Shown here: one piece after another, positions 45,899-54,430 of the stretch
Numbering within the stretch: the first letter of the stretch is position 1
Layout of the letters: the number at the start of each line of letters is the position of its first letter
Origin: Xanthobacter dioxanivorans
GTDB taxonomy: Bacteria > Pseudomonadota > Alphaproteobacteria > Rhizobiales > Xanthobacteraceae
DNA length: 64,000 bases
NCBI RefSeq assembly: GCF_016807805.1
Contig: NZ_CP063362.1
Span: 2,345,001-2,409,000 of the forward strand
Direction of reading: 5' to 3'
Position numbers and translations under genes: made by a program
Notes under the pieces: model-generated
Databases searched by the model: none
What the model was told of the DNA's origin: nothing
The model's input: only the letters and a program-made list of their open reading frames with translations

Positions 45899-46134
45899 GG
45901 GTGCGCGCCGGCCGGATCGAGCACGTTCAGAAGCCGATCAACATCGGGCTCAGGAAGCCTCTCGATACGTTTCTCAAGTGCTCTGAGGTTCGCCGCACGC
46001 ATCTTGGCGCGGCGCCTGCGTTGATCCTCGCGCCAACGGCGCCGTCTCAGGTCTGGCGACAGTTGAGCGATGTAACGGGCCTGCGACGCGCGGAAGTACG
46101 CGCGCCGTTCGTCTGTTGAGAGGTCTTTGAGCAT
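45895..46134 (-). CDS. small basic protein (79 aa)
   Basis: Highly Arg-rich helical protein (RRRRWREDQRRRRAKMRAAN) of a type that could bind nucleic acid. Starts at ATG 46134 and is coupled to the acidic 52-aa gene. No family is recognised. Confidence 0.6.
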   Translation of the reverse strand: MLKDLSTDERRAYFRASQARYIAQLSPDLRRRRWREDQRRRRAKMRAANLRALEKRIERLPEPDVDRLLNVLDPAGAHP

Positions 46135-46225
46135 GGGTCGTCCTGCGTCGTTTCACTGACAGGACATTCATAGCGGCCGGATCGATGCGCTCGTTCGATT
46201 TCGTTCACGAATCCGTGATGTCGAA

Positions 46226-46465
46226 TTACCGGGCCGGGACCATTGCTGCCCAACGCTCGCCACCAGCCGGCAAGGGGTTCGCTTCCTCGAAATGATCGCG
46301 GGCCTCAAAGCGGGCGATGGACGCCGGAACGATGCCAGCGTGTTCGGCGAGGAACGCGGCCACGTCACGGGAGTCCAGACGGCTGGCAAAAGGCTCCGGG
46401 AGAAGAGCCGCCAGGCGCTGCACGATCTGCGCGTGAACATGATCCGGAAGATAGATGTTCGTCAT
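46226..46465 (-). CDS. hypothetical element protein (79 aa)
   Basis: Begins MTNIYLPDHVHAQIVQRLAA, resembling a short ribbon or helix protein that precedes phage early genes. Soluble. It is the first gene downstream of the control region (46466-46747), whose inverted repeat could control its promoter. Function unknown. Confidence 0.55.
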   Translation of the reverse strand: MTNIYLPDHVHAQIVQRLAALLPEPFASRLDSRDVAAFLAEHAGIVPASIARFEARDHFEEANPLPAGGERWAAMVPAR

Positions 46466-46545
46466 CTGGTGTATTCCCTGCGTTTGATCGAGAGAATCGC
46501 AACGTACACCAGACGTAATAGCTTGTAAAACAAAGAAAAACTTCA

Positions 46546-46589
46546 GTCAATCTTGATTTAAGCAGCCGGGGAGTTAAATCAAAATTGAC
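46546..46589. promoter_or_regulatory. 16-bp inverted repeat, candidate operator
   Basis: GTCAATCTTGATTTAA (46546-46561) and TTAAATCAAAATTGAC (46574-46589) are inverted copies with one mismatch, 12 bp apart. It lies 81 bp before the start of the 79-aa gene, in an AT-rich stretch. A near-palindrome GACTCTTAGA-ATC-TAAAGAGTC also lies at 46688-46709. It may be an operator or part of an origin. Confidence 0.5.
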
Positions 46590-46647
46590 TTAAGCGGGCC
46601 GGAAGTCCCTAGGGTTCGCCGCAGGTGCCTCGGGAGCCGGAGAGTTC

Positions 46648-46856
46648 TAACCGGTGAAAATGTGTAACGCCGCTCAGGAATCTAGAAGACTCTTAGAATC
46701 TAAAGAGTCCTTATATACTTGAGAAACGCGTTACAGTATTTCACCGGTTAGAAACCAAAAGCATCCTCCGGCTTGTGGCTAACCGGCTGTGATTCAATGA
46801 AAACACCCTCCCGGCTTCCTTCACCGGTTTGCCTAACCGGTGAAATCCTGTAACGC
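46648..46856. repeat. three iteron-like 23-bp repeats
   Basis: TAACCGGTGAAA-N3-TGTAACGC occurs at 46648-46670 (+), 46728-46750 (- orientation) and 46834-46856 (+), with all fixed positions identical. An inverted half copy TTCACCGGTT precedes the third (46820-46829). The second overlaps the stop, and the third lies inside, the adjacent 201-aa gene. They may bind a replication initiator or a late-gene activator. Confidence 0.75.
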
Positions 46857-47353
46857 TCCCACACTCCGGCTTGCTCCAACGCTTCTAGCCATCCGAGCGC
46901 GGTCTGGCCTTGCCGGACGGTCCAAGCCTTCCCGGTTCGTGCGGCCATGGCTTCAGCCATTTCCCGATGCGTCGGAGCCTTCCCCGTCTCCGCAAGGTGC
47001 GCGGCGTAGAGCGCGCGCGCGGCGCCGATCTCCTTTGCCCGCTTGCGCAATTTCCGCTGCGGCCTGCCGTCCTGTGCCAGCCAAAGGCGAAGCGCTTGCA
47101 TCTCGCATCGCAGGCGGTCTAGGTCCACCGGCTGGCGCGTCCAGATCGGTTTCAGCGCCGCACGGTGGCGTTCCACACGCGCGCGGGTTGCCTCCTTCCG
47201 GCGATCTGCCGAAAGGCGCTGGCGGGCTTCCTTGTTGATTTGCGCGTTGTGTTGCTTTCGGTCGCGGTGTTGCTGTTCGCGGCGGTCCCAAAACTCGCGA
47301 AAAATTTCGTAGTTCTCGCGCACTCCGGCGAGATTGCTGCTATACTCTGTCAT
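46748..47353 (-). CDS. hypothetical protein with winged-helix-like C-terminus (201 aa)
   Basis: The N-terminal ~110 residues are charged and helical (many R, E and Q). Residues ~125-175 (APTHREMAEAMAARTG, then TALGWLEALEQAGVWERYR) look like a winged helix as in RepA or regulators. The gene encodes part of one 23-bp repeat in its own C-terminus, and another overlaps its stop. It could therefore be the protein that binds the repeats. No primase or helicase motif is seen. Start ATG 47353. Confidence 0.6.
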   Translation of the reverse strand: MTEYSSNLAGVRENYEIFREFWDRREQQHRDRKQHNAQINKEARQRLSADRRKEATRARVERHRAALKPIWTRQPVDLDRLRCEMQALRLWLAQDGRPQRKLRKRAKEIGAARALYAAHLAETGKAPTHREMAEAMAARTGKAWTVRQGQTALGWLEALEQAGVWERYRISPVRQTGEGSREGVFIESQPVSHKPEDAFGF

Positions 47354-47429
47354 GTCGAAGCTGTTTCCCCATGCTTTGACTGGCGCGGTCGCTCCTCCGC
47401 GTTAACTCTGTGACTGCTGACGATGCCCT

Positions 47430-47468
47430 CCCCCGCGAAGTCGAGAACCTTCGCGGGGGCTTTTCTTT
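47430..47468 (+). terminator. plus-strand terminator without an annotated gene upstream
   Basis: CCCCCGCGAAG (47430-47440), 8-base loop, CTTCGCGGGGG (47449-47459), then CTTTTCTTTT. Only the plus strand has the T tract, yet both flanking genes are on the minus strand. It may end a small RNA or antisense transcript from 47354-47429, or terminate read-through. Confidence 0.7.
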
Positions 47469-47542
47469 TCGATGGCGCTACGCGGAACCCGTGAGCGCCA
47501 CCAACCGGGTATTATAGCGGCGAGTGAGCCGGGCGCTTTTTG

Positions 47543-49546
47543 CTATCGGTACTGATCGCGATGCAGAATGCCTCTCGGGCGCTGCTGCTGCCGCACGAAC
47601 TCGAACATTTCCTCCCGGAGCAAATTGCGCAGTCCCGTAACCATTTCGTCTGATAGCGCTCGGTTTTCCGAGAGCGAACCGCCGCCCCCGGTGACGTTCA
47701 CCACGGGCGCGAAGGTGATGGCCGGCGCCGCAGGCTGTGCCGCCTGAACGTTGACCGTTGGCGGCCGGATCGAGCGCAGTACATCATGGGGAACGATGCC
47801 GCCCGACTTGCCGGGCGTGAAAAGCTCCGGTCCCTTCTCGCCCACCAGATAGGACTTGCCGCGCTCCACATCGCCACCACCAGCGCGGGCGCCCCCGAAC
47901 ACGGCGCCGACGATACCGCCGCCCCCGCTGGTGCCGAACATGCCGGCAAGGGGGCCGGTGCCCAAAATCGCAGCCTGAAGCGCCAGCTTAATCAGGTTGT
48001 CGAGCACATCGGCGAGCACGTCATTCAGGGAGCGGGCGCCGGTCACAAGCCCATGGATCGAGTCCGACAACTGGCTCCCGACTTCCTGCTGTAGCTCCCG
48101 GTTCGCCTCCATCTTGTGTTCGGCGTTCTGAAGCTCCTGCGCTGCGCGGGCGTGCGCGTCGGCCTCGGCTTCGATCTCGGCGCGAAGCTGCGGCGTGATG
48201 GTCTTTCCAGCCTCACGCGCGGCGTTCAGGAGCCGTTCAACGTCCAACGCCTTCTGCTTCTCAAAGGTGCTCCGGCCAACGGCCGCAGCTTCGATCTGAA
48301 GCACGCGCGTTTGTTCGTTCATGGCGCGGGTCGCGCGCTCATATTGGTCAATCGACTCCTTGCCGTCCTTCCCGCCCACAACGGGGAAATCCGCCGCCTT
48401 GATGGGCTTCGCCTTCTCCTGCGGCCGGTAATTCCGATCAGGGTCGGAGCCGATGCCGCCACTGCCGGCGAGCTTCGGGGCGGGCGGGAACAGATATTCC
48501 GTAACGGTGTCTGTGCCGAAGATCGCCTGATTCAGCTTCTTGCCGAGGTTCAGGCCGTTGTCGGAAATGTACTTCTGAAGATCGGCGAGCTTTTGCAGAA
48601 GGCCGACAACCTCCTTGATGGGGTCGGTCGCCTTTTGAAAGCCCTCGGTCATGCTGTCGAGTTCGGCCACAAGCGCCTTGGAGAAGCCGGCCGACTTGTC
48701 CACCTCGCCCGTCATTTTCAAAATCGCATTCAGGATTTTGGTCGTGGCCTGTTCAATGGTCGTTTCGGCCGATGCCGCCTGTTCGCGAAGCTCGCCGACG
48801 CCAGCCTGAAAGCCCCTGAAAAACGCGACGTTGCTGATCTTCCCGTCAGTCACCAGAGCCTTGAGCTTGCTGACGGAACCTGCGGCCTCTTCAATCCCGC
48901 GCGCAACCGCCTGCAGGATCGGCCGGGCGGCCTCGTTCACGCTGTTGAATTCCTCCGCCTGAACGCGCGAGGAGCCGAGCAACTGCGACAACTGAAGGAG
49001 CGCACCGGATGCCTGTTCCGGCGAGGTGCCGGCGACGCGCAACGCGGTGGCGATATCCTCGGAGAACTGAATCAGTTCGTCACGCGTGGCGCCAAGTTCC
49101 TTGGCCGATTGCGTCGCCCTGCCGAACAGCGTCACCAGCGATTCAAGCGGCACGTTCTGCCGCTGGGCCGCAACAAAGAGCCGATCAAGGGTGTTCGTGA
49201 GGTCCGCACCCGAAAGGCCGGCAACCTTCAGCGCATTGTTCAGGGATTGCCACTGATTCAGGTTGTTCACGATGGCGCGGCCTCCGAACGCCGCCGCGAC
49301 CACGCCGCTAAGGCGCGCCGCCGCTGCCGCGAAGGTGTCGCCGCTCCCGATATCGGCAAGGCTCTTGCTGGCCTTGCTGCTGGCCTCTGCCATGCTCTTT
49401 TCAATGCGGGATTTCGCCCGATCCGCGCGCTTTTCGATGTTGCCTAGGGACTGATCGGCAACCTGTTGCGAGCGCCTGAATCCGCGTTCCAACGTCGAAT
49501 TATCGACGCTAAAGCCAATTTCGAGTTTGCCGTCGTTCTCTGCCAT
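47543..49546 (-). CDS. phage tail tape measure protein
   Basis: A 667-aa protein. The N-terminus has tape-measure-type coiled coil (FSVDNSTLERGFRRSQQVA), a central conserved region (LGATRDELIQFSEDIATALR), hydrophobic/Gly-rich spans near 560-590 (GTGPLAGMFG, GGGGIVGAVFGGA) and the usual SYLVGEKGPELFTPGKSG near 600. It follows the terminase directly, without a tail tube gene before or minor tail genes after. Short for a siphophage, so the tail would be short too. Confidence 0.88.
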   Translation of the reverse strand: MAENDGKLEIGFSVDNSTLERGFRRSQQVADQSLGNIEKRADRAKSRIEKSMAEASSKASKSLADIGSGDTFAAAAARLSGVVAAAFGGRAIVNNLNQWQSLNNALKVAGLSGADLTNTLDRLFVAAQRQNVPLESLVTLFGRATQSAKELGATRDELIQFSEDIATALRVAGTSPEQASGALLQLSQLLGSSRVQAEEFNSVNEAARPILQAVARGIEEAAGSVSKLKALVTDGKISNVAFFRGFQAGVGELREQAASAETTIEQATTKILNAILKMTGEVDKSAGFSKALVAELDSMTEGFQKATDPIKEVVGLLQKLADLQKYISDNGLNLGKKLNQAIFGTDTVTEYLFPPAPKLAGSGGIGSDPDRNYRPQEKAKPIKAADFPVVGGKDGKESIDQYERATRAMNEQTRVLQIEAAAVGRSTFEKQKALDVERLLNAAREAGKTITPQLRAEIEAEADAHARAAQELQNAEHKMEANRELQQEVGSQLSDSIHGLVTGARSLNDVLADVLDNLIKLALQAAILGTGPLAGMFGTSGGGGIVGAVFGGARAGGGDVERGKSYLVGEKGPELFTPGKSGGIVPHDVLRSIRPPTVNVQAAQPAAPAITFAPVVNVTGGGGSLSENRALSDEMVTGLRNLLREEMFEFVRQQQRPRGILHRDQYR

Positions 49547-51163
49547 TTATGCCGCCTGATCTTTGTAGAAGTCGCGAATGAATTCAGCATCATCGATGGC
49601 GCGGCCGGGCAACTCGCTGTCAAATGCGAGCTTTACGGCCATGGCCGCAGCAACGGCGCCGTCGATTTTCAGTTCAGACTTGCCCTTGTGGAATCGTTTG
49701 TAGCCGTCTGCCGTCTTCACGGTGTGGACGTTCTCAAAGCACCAGCGCAGGACGGGGTTGCCGCCATGCTGAAACTGTCCGGCAACGATGGCGCGCTCTA
49801 GCTCATGCACGGCCGGGCACATGCTGCCGTTTGCCTGCGAGAACTGGAATACCGGCAAGCCCTGATTTGTCAGCGTCGCGAGCGTGGGATTGGCGCCCTT
49901 CGGATCAACGCCGATCTGTTGCACGTTCAGCTCGCCGCAGATTTCCACAAGCCGTCGATGGAAAAACTCATAGTCAATCGCATTGCCGGGCGACTTCTCA
50001 ATGAAGCCGGCATCCGTCCACTCGCGATAGCCTGCCGTGGCGCGCTTCATAAGCTGTTCTTCGGGAAGGAAGAACCAAGGCCGGACCAAGTATCCGCCTT
50101 TTCCGTCACGCCAAGCGGCGACAATGCAGGTCATGTCATAAACCTGCGAAAGGTCGATTCCGAGCCAGCACGGTTCGGCCTTCAGCGCCTTGAAATCGAT
50201 CTCATCGGCGCCCTTGTCATACACGCCCATGTCAACGAACGGGGCGGCCGAATTGTCGGCCCAAACGTTCAGGTTGTACTGAAGGAAATTGGCCTTGGTG
50301 CTGGGGACGCTTTCAGCCTGCTTCGCCTGATCCCGCATGGCGGAAATCGACTGATAGGGCGGCACGCATGAAAGGCCGGGGTTCACGCGGAACCATACCC
50401 GTTCGTCCTTCCAATCTTCGTCGGCGCTGGCCTCGAAAAGCACCGGGAGAACGGTCTGATTCACCTCGTCGCCGCGAGCGATGCGCCGGGCCTGCTCATA
50501 CTGAGCCCACGCGATATGCTCGCGTCCCGCTCCTGCCGTCGATGCGAGGATGACCAGTGGGTCTTTCTTAACGATCGCACTCTCTAGAGCATTCCACAGC
50601 TTGAGCGTTTCCCAGCTATGAAGTTCGTCACAAATGATTAGGGATGGGCTACGCCCGTGCTGCGTTTTCCCATCACTCGCGATCGCTTCGAAAAATGTAC
50701 CATGCTTTTTCGAAATGATCTTGTGCCGATAATCGAGCAATTTACTCACATTTATGAGCCGCTTATCCATCCGGATAATATCGACGGCTTGTTTGTGAAC
50801 AAGCGCGGCCTGTTTGCGATCTGCAGCCGCAGCAATAACCTCACTAAACGGCTTCCGCTCAGGTCCAAGGGTATGCAGTAGCGCGAGGGCAGCGCAGAGG
50901 GTCGTTTTCCGGTTGCCGCGAGGCAGGAGCATGGGAACCCGTTTTACGATGCGGGTCCCGTTAGGATGGCGCGGGCCATAGATGGCGAGCACAAGCCGCT
51001 CTAGCCACGGGTCCACCTGAAAGGAGTTGCCGGGTGAGGTGCTTTCCGGGTGCCGTAGCGCCTTTAGGAAGCGCACCGCACGCGCGCCATATCCAAAGGG
51101 GTCGGGAATTGGGCTGCTATCAAAGAGCCAGGTCGGATGAGTCTTCGGAATCATCGTCTTCAA
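49547..51163 (-). CDS. terminase large subunit
   Basis: The packaging motor, 538 aa. ATPase domain: Walker A-like LLPRGNRKTTLCAAL (~residue 82), Walker B LIICDELHSW (~residue 178), then coupling ILASTAGAG. Nuclease domain: GIDLSQVYDMT, VDPKGAN and a late Asp in KIDGAVAAAMAV. It belongs to the HK97/P27-linked group. It overlaps the small subunit gene by 44 bp. Complete. Confidence 0.93.
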   Translation of the reverse strand: MKTMIPKTHPTWLFDSSPIPDPFGYGARAVRFLKALRHPESTSPGNSFQVDPWLERLVLAIYGPRHPNGTRIVKRVPMLLPRGNRKTTLCAALALLHTLGPERKPFSEVIAAAADRKQAALVHKQAVDIIRMDKRLINVSKLLDYRHKIISKKHGTFFEAIASDGKTQHGRSPSLIICDELHSWETLKLWNALESAIVKKDPLVILASTAGAGREHIAWAQYEQARRIARGDEVNQTVLPVLFEASADEDWKDERVWFRVNPGLSCVPPYQSISAMRDQAKQAESVPSTKANFLQYNLNVWADNSAAPFVDMGVYDKGADEIDFKALKAEPCWLGIDLSQVYDMTCIVAAWRDGKGGYLVRPWFFLPEEQLMKRATAGYREWTDAGFIEKSPGNAIDYEFFHRRLVEICGELNVQQIGVDPKGANPTLATLTNQGLPVFQFSQANGSMCPAVHELERAIVAGQFQHGGNPVLRWCFENVHTVKTADGYKRFHKGKSELKIDGAVAAAMAVKLAFDSELPGRAIDDAEFIRDFYKDQAA

Positions 51164-51494
51164 TCATGGTGGGGCGGCTGCGGCTCATGGGCGTCAGTCC
51201 GAGTTCCGCCGCGATCTGGCGCGCCGTCGCCAACGCCTTGTCCTGTGCGCGGCACAGGGGCAGGCTGAACGCGGCCTGCAACGTGCGCTCGATCTCACGG
51301 GCGCGGCCTTGCGCGATGCAGTAGTTTTCAAGCTGGCCTAGGTCGGATTGCGTGAGAATGCGACGCTCGATCAGCGGCCGGATGCAGCGCTTCCATTCCT
51401 TTTTCGCGTCCGGGGAGAGCCACGCGGGCGGGGCCGGGGCTTTCGTCAGGGCGCCGGCTGTGCTGGCGATGGTGCTGGGCTTCCTTCCTTTCAC
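51120..51494 (-). CDS. terminase small subunit (P27 family)
   Basis: A 124-aa DNA-recognition subunit. The core PPAWLSPDAKKEWKRCIRPL and LTQSDLGQLENYCIAQGR is the P27 signature. GTG at 51494 is chosen because GTGA overlaps the stop of the preceding gene by 4 bp, as elsewhere in this operon; the longer frame to 51581 is shadow. Confidence 0.88.
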   Translation of the reverse strand: MKGRKPSTIASTAGALTKAPAPPAWLSPDAKKEWKRCIRPLIERRILTQSDLGQLENYCIAQGRAREIERTLQAAFSLPLCRAQDKALATARQIAAELGLTPMSRSRPTMIEDDDSEDSSDLAL

Positions 51495-51823
51495 GGGCCG
51501 ATCCTCTTCGCGTCGATCTGGATGGCCTGCCGCCTGCCGAGCACCTTCAGGCCGACGATGTTGAAGCGCTCGCCGCCCCAAATCAGCCGGTCGGTCATCT
51601 TCAGATCGGCCACATAGCGAATGAGAAAGCTGGCCTTGATGGTGATCCGGGAGCCGGCTTCCGTGGGCTCTTCCTCCCGAACGTCTTCGAGGAGTTCGGC
51701 GCGAATATCGAAGCGCGGCGTCCAGACAGTCACCTGATTGCGATAGGCACCGGTCGCGGCCTCGCCGCGTTCAATGGTGAGCTTTTCCAAGAGGGCGCCA
51801 GCGCGCACGGCTACATCACGCAT
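51491..51823 (-). CDS. phage head closure / head-tail adaptor protein
   Basis: A 110-aa SPP1 gp16-type protein that closes the connector after packaging. Features: LLEKLTIERGEAATGAYRNQ at the start, then IRAELLEDVREEE and DRLIWGGERFNIVGLK. ATG 51823 chosen; 8-bp overlap with the upstream gene, 4-bp overlap with the terminase gene. Confidence 0.8.
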   Translation of the reverse strand: MRDVAVRAGALLEKLTIERGEAATGAYRNQVTVWTPRFDIRAELLEDVREEEPTEAGSRITIKASFLIRYVADLKMTDRLIWGGERFNIVGLKVLGRRQAIQIDAKRIGP

Positions 51824-52250
51824 CGGTCGCCACCTCCTGCATGACCGCATCAAGCGCAACGGTCGCGTGGGCGAGGTCTTGTTCGCTGGCGTCGCGGTCG
51901 CTGGTGACGCTCACGCCAAGGCCATGAACGATCCAGCCGTCACCACGCCAAGGCGCCCATGTCGCACCGGAGAGGGTGCGGGCAATGGCGCCTGTGATCT
52001 GGCGACAGAGAACCGCGTTGTCTTCGTCGCGAGTCCAAACATCGAGGTCTAGAAACACCTTGTGGTGCCACGTCTCGTAATGGTCGGGCGGGGTCCAATC
52101 CGCGTTGCCGATCTGCACCAGCGGGCCGGCATCGGGCTCCGAATAGGAATCAACGAACCGTTCTGGCGGGCACAGATCGGTGAATTCCGGCGACGCCAGA
52201 AGGCGTTCCGCGACCATCTTGGTAAGGGCTAGAACGGGATCGAGGCTCAT
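51816..52250 (-). CDS. DUF3168-type tail completion protein
   Basis: A 144-aa protein resembling gp17-like tail terminators (DUF3168): PVLALTKMVAERLLASPE, then ADWTPPDHYETWHHKVFLDL and TVALDAVMQEV. It should cap the tail or join it to the head. The start overlaps the gp10-like stop as ATGA. Confidence 0.75.
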   Translation of the reverse strand: MSLDPVLALTKMVAERLLASPEFTDLCPPERFVDSYSEPDAGPLVQIGNADWTPPDHYETWHHKVFLDLDVWTRDEDNAVLCRQITGAIARTLSGATWAPWRGDGWIVHGLGVSVTSDRDASEQDLAHATVALDAVMQEVATDA

Positions 52251-52639
52251 CGCTTGATCGCCCTCCGCAGCGCGGCCTTGCGGCGGTTGCGAAACTTGCT
52301 GCGGAGGCGCCGCAGCGTCGGCCACCAGAAGTGTCGGCCGGTCATCTTCCGGGAGCCGAATTCCACGATATGGCCGTACCGAGTGCGCTCATTGCCTGCG
52401 GTCACGACGAACGTGTTCGCGGGGACGGTGCGCGCTCCACCACGGGAATAGGCGGGGGTGCGCTGTCCGGGGCCGGTGACGACGATGCTCTTGCGCAGGT
52501 CGCCGGACTGCTTTGGCACCTTCCGGCGCACCTCGCGGGCGAATTCCTTGGCGCTGGCCTCCTGTGCCTTCAGGGCTTCTGCCCTGATGGCCTCTTCCTT
52601 GGCGGCAATGAAGGCGCGAAATTGATCGGCCATGCTCAT
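52247..52639 (-). CDS. HK97 gp10-like putative tail-component protein
   Basis: A 130-aa basic protein of the HK97-gp10 family: KVPKQSGDLRKSIVV, then RYGHIVEFGSRKMTGRHFWWPTL-type region and an Arg/Lys-rich C-terminus. Acts at the head-tail joint. The ATG 52639 start overlaps the connector stop as ATGA; ATG 52633 is also possible. Confidence 0.82.
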   Translation of the reverse strand: MSMADQFRAFIAAKEEAIRAEALKAQEASAKEFAREVRRKVPKQSGDLRKSIVVTGPGQRTPAYSRGGARTVPANTFVVTAGNERTRYGHIVEFGSRKMTGRHFWWPTLRRLRSKFRNRRKAALRRAIKR

Positions 52640-52935
52640 CGGATTGCCAGCGGCACGGGGAAGGACCAAGCCGAAATCAGGTCTTCCACGCCAAGCGGCA
52701 GGGAATAAACCTGCGTCCCGTAGGTGGTGGCCTCCCGGTTGCTGTAGAGGTGCGCGGCGTACATCAGAATCGCCAGATCAATCGGAGCCGGGATGCTGCC
52801 GTTGAACTGATCGAGTCCGCCCACCTTTTGCCCGATCATGACCGATGCGACGGCAAGCTGACGGCTCAACACGGCGTCTTCATCGCCACTGGAAAGGCGA
52901 AGGTGTTCCTTCAGATCATTCAACGTAACGGCCAT
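52636..52935 (-). CDS. head-tail connector protein (gp6-like)
   Basis: A 99-aa protein of the HK97 gp6/SPP1 gp15 group. LNDLKEHLRLSSGDEDAVL at the N-terminus and LAILMYAAHLYSNREATTYG are typical. It forms a ring below the portal. First gene of a block of four joined by 4-8 bp overlaps, leading into the terminase. Confidence 0.85.
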   Translation of the reverse strand: MAVTLNDLKEHLRLSSGDEDAVLSRQLAVASVMIGQKVGGLDQFNGSIPAPIDLAILMYAAHLYSNREATTYGTQVYSLPLGVEDLISAWSFPVPLAIR

Positions 52936-53068
52936 CTAACCATAAAACTCCAATTTGACAGAGACTCGCGCGTGTCTGCCCGCGCCGGTCCCTAAGCAGT
53001 CGAGAGAAGTCTTTAACCACCCCCGGCTGCATATATTGTACAGTACATGGGCGTGAGTATCCACGTCA

Positions 53069-54430
53069 TCATGTCAGGTTTGGCTTTCTTCTGTCGTTCT
53101 GCGATCGGTATTGCTCTATCGTGAGCACGCGTTCTATTGGGTAGCCTCGCCTTACTCTCGTTTGCAGCGCGCTACGTTTCACGCCTAGGTGCTGCGCCCA
53201 CTGCGTTAGCGTCATGGTGAGGCCGTTGAACGTGTAGGTTTTGCCAAGCGTCTCAGGGCGTGGTTTGCGGGGTTTCGGTTCCTTCGGCGGCTTGGGCTGT
53301 TTTGGGGGCTTAGGCGGCTTAGGGGGCTTAGGGGGTTTCGGCGCCTTGGGCGGCTTAGGTGCCTTCGCCGGCTTAGGTGCCTTGGGCTCTTTCTTCGTCG
53401 GCGCTGGCACGGGCTTAACCTTCGGCTCGCGGGGCTCGTGCGCGGTCCAGAATTCGAGGCCGTCGTTATCCTTGTCGGCGCGGATCAGGGCGTCATCAAT
53501 GGCGCGCTCATAGACGATGGATTCGTCTTCGGCGTCGTAATCGAAGCCATGTGCGAACAGTCGATCATCATCGGAGTTCGACGTGGTGGTGTTCTGTGCG
53601 CGCCACTTCACGAAGGCCGACGCCGTGGCCTTCAGGTCTTGGCGGTTCTTCGCAAACCACTCTTTGGCGAGTTCGATGTGCTTCGCCTTGCAATGGGCGC
53701 GGCGAGGGTCGGCCTCAATGTTGGCGATGCACTCTTCTAGGGTCGCCGGCATGATGACGACGCTGGCCTTCAGCTTGCGGCACCATGTGGCACGGGCGGC
53801 CGGATCGGGGTCGGCAGTGATGAACCATGCGCGGCGGTAGCCGTTGGGCTCGCCTAGCAGCTTCAGGGCCTTGTTTCTGATCTCAAGAGCGTCGCGGGCG
53901 TAGCTGGCGGGTGCCTGATAGAGCGGCGCCTTTGCCAGCTTCGCCATGATGGTCGGCATATCGATGATGATGTCATCGGGGCCGGCACGTTCGGCGACGT
54001 AGGTGCTTTTGCCGGAGCCGGGTGCGCCTGCAACGATAGTGACGGGGCAGGTGGGCGGCTTATCAATGAAGGGGTGCGCGAGCGCATTGCTGCCGCTGCG
54101 GTGCTCTTCGGACTGCTTGGCGCTGGAATGGCACCGAACGCAAAGCGGTTGCCAGTTCTTCCGGTCCCAGAACAGGTTCACGTCGCCACGATGGGGCCGG
54201 ATATGGTCAACGATGGTGGCCTTCGCTCCGCAGCGGCACAGGGGGTGCTTGGCGAGGAAGCCGGCGCGGGCGCGGTCCCATTTGCTGGAATAGCCGCGAT
54301 CTCGCGCGGAAGGGCGGTTCCGATCAGAGGCGGCTTTGCGGGCGCGGTCGCGGGCGATCTGACATTCGCATTTCACGCCATAGGGGACGATTTTCCCACA
54401 ACTGCAACGCCTTGGTGCCGCCTCTGCCAT
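53069..54430 (-). CDS. HNH nuclease fused to P-loop kinase-like and HTH-like domains
   Basis: A 453-aa fusion. Residues 9-23 hold Cys pairs; ~45-105 form an HNH nuclease (CRCGAKATIVDHIRPHRGD, then QPLCVRCHSSAKQ). Residues ~128-280 are a P-loop domain with GAPGSGKST at 135-143 and IIIDMP at 155-160. Residues ~338-391 are a Lys/Pro repeat (KPP). Residues ~397-453 resemble the HTH found in phage proteins (TLTQWAQHLGVKRSALQTR). HNH proteins usually help cos-type terminases as ~100-150-aa proteins; the fusion is unusual. No frameshift is needed. Located five genes before the terminase. Confidence 0.85.
   Translation of the reverse strand: MAEAAPRRCSCGKIVPYGVKCECQIARDRARKAASDRNRPSARDRGYSSKWDRARAGFLAKHPLCRCGAKATIVDHIRPHRGDVNLFWDRKNWQPLCVRCHSSAKQSEEHRSGSNALAHPFIDKPPTCPVTIVAGAPGSGKSTYVAERAGPDDIIIDMPTIMAKLAKAPLYQAPASYARDALEIRNKALKLLGEPNGYRRAWFITADPDPAARATWCRKLKASVVIMPATLEECIANIEADPRRAHCKAKHIELAKEWFAKNRQDLKATASAFVKWRAQNTTTSNSDDDRLFAHGFDYDAEDESIVYERAIDDALIRADKDNDGLEFWTAHEPREPKVKPVPAPTKKEPKAPKPAKAPKPPKAPKPPKPPKPPKPPKQPKPPKEPKPRKPRPETLGKTYTFNGLTMTLTQWAQHLGVKRSALQTRVRRGYPIERVLTIEQYRSQNDRRKPNLT
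53258..53419 (-). repeat. in-gene KPP/KAP tandem repeat
   Basis: 9-bp units, mostly AAGCCCCCT-like on the minus strand, encode about 16 Lys-Pro-x steps (residues ~338-391) that separate the P-loop domain from the HTH-like end. A flexible or polyproline-like spacer, prone to slippage. Confidence 0.75.

Noticed and set aside
53258..53419. Possible non-coding tandem repeat at the HNH fusion
   Set aside because: The 9-bp units keep the reading frame and encode a Lys/Pro linker.
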